Both the position numbers and the translations under genes were made by a program. Under the pieces are notes generated by a model. That model ran no database searches. It was not told the origin of the DNA and worked only from the letters and a program-made list of their open reading frames with translations. Of a stretch of 5,414 nt of DNA, positions 5,288 through 5,414 are shown in pieces. How positions within the stretch are numbered: position 1 is the first letter of the stretch; every line of letters begins with the position of its first letter. This stretch comes from an uncultured Eubacteriales bacterium (GTDB lineage Bacteria > Bacillota > Clostridia > Christensenellales > UBA1242): positions 1-5,414 of the forward strand of contig CATZIR010000053.1 in assembly GCA_958420145.1 (NCBI GenBank), read 5' to 3'.

Positions 5288-5373
5288 TGGTGGGTAGGGA
5301 TGGATTCGAACCACCGTAGGCGTGAGCCGGCAGATTTACAGTCTGCTCCCATTGGCCCCTCGGGCACCTACCC
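5288..5373 (-). tRNA. tRNA-Tyr, anticodon GTA, CCA encoded
   Basis: The gene is 86 bases including the encoded CCA (5290-5288). The acceptor stem pairs GGGTAGG (5373-5367) with CCTACCC (5298-5292), followed by discriminator A (5291). The anticodon arm is GCAGA-CTGTAAA-TCTGC with GTA at 5339-5337. A long variable arm (the GGC/GCC stem) marks it as a class II tRNA, as expected for bacterial tRNA-Tyr, and the T arm GGTGG-TTCGAAT-CCATC forms with one G-U pair. No intron or damage is seen. Its promoter is not evident in the 41 bases remaining upstream, so it may belong to a tRNA cluster outside the window. Confidence 0.97.
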
Positions 5374-5414
5374 ATTTTTGTTTTATTTGTTTGGGTTTAA
5401 ACTAATAAAACAAA

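Noticed and set aside
1..5414. CRISPR array or phage genes
   Set aside because: No regularly spaced repeats of the required length and no phage structural or replication genes are present.

Overview
The window looks like chromosomal DNA of a low-GC, endospore-forming member of the Bacillota, most likely a Clostridia-type lineage. The evidence is an intact spoIIAA-spoIIAB-sigF operon, the spoVAC-spoVAD start of the spore dipicolinate channel operon, AT-rich intergenic DNA, AGGAGG-type ribosome binding sites and a CCA-encoding tRNA. The species cannot be named from this sequence.

Layout, right to left along the minus strand: a tRNA-Tyr(GTA) with its own intrinsic terminator (5257-5373). Next comes about 440 bp without a convincing gene, which holds an orphan terminator-like hairpin, a weak sigma-H-like promoter and one tiny possible lipopeptide ORF. 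The spoIIAA-spoIIAB-sigF operon follows (4820-3319), with tight spacing and ribosome sites nested in the preceding stop regions. A strong two-way terminator (3284-3320) separates sigF from a gene on the opposite strand.

That gene (1236-3281, plus strand) is the unusual part. It encodes a 681-residue predicted lipoprotein with an 18-cysteine central block, Thr/Asn-rich linkers, a Met/Asn/Gly/Tyr-rich stretch, a three-copy NIDTY repeat and a long polar tail. I do not recognise its family. It is divergent from spoVAC (1102-593), which is followed by spoVAD (583 to beyond base 1). The 133-bp divergent spacer carries a palindrome lying exactly between the candidate -35 and -10 elements of a forespore-type promoter.

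How the genes work together: SpoIIAB holds sigma-F inactive, and dephosphorylated SpoIIAA releases it in the forespore. Sigma-F, and then sigma-G in known spore formers, drive late forespore genes such as spoVA, whose products move calcium-dipicolinate into the spore core and out again at germination. The lipoprotein sits between the switch and one of its late targets. A sporulation role is a reasonable inference from position and a possible promoter, but is unproven.
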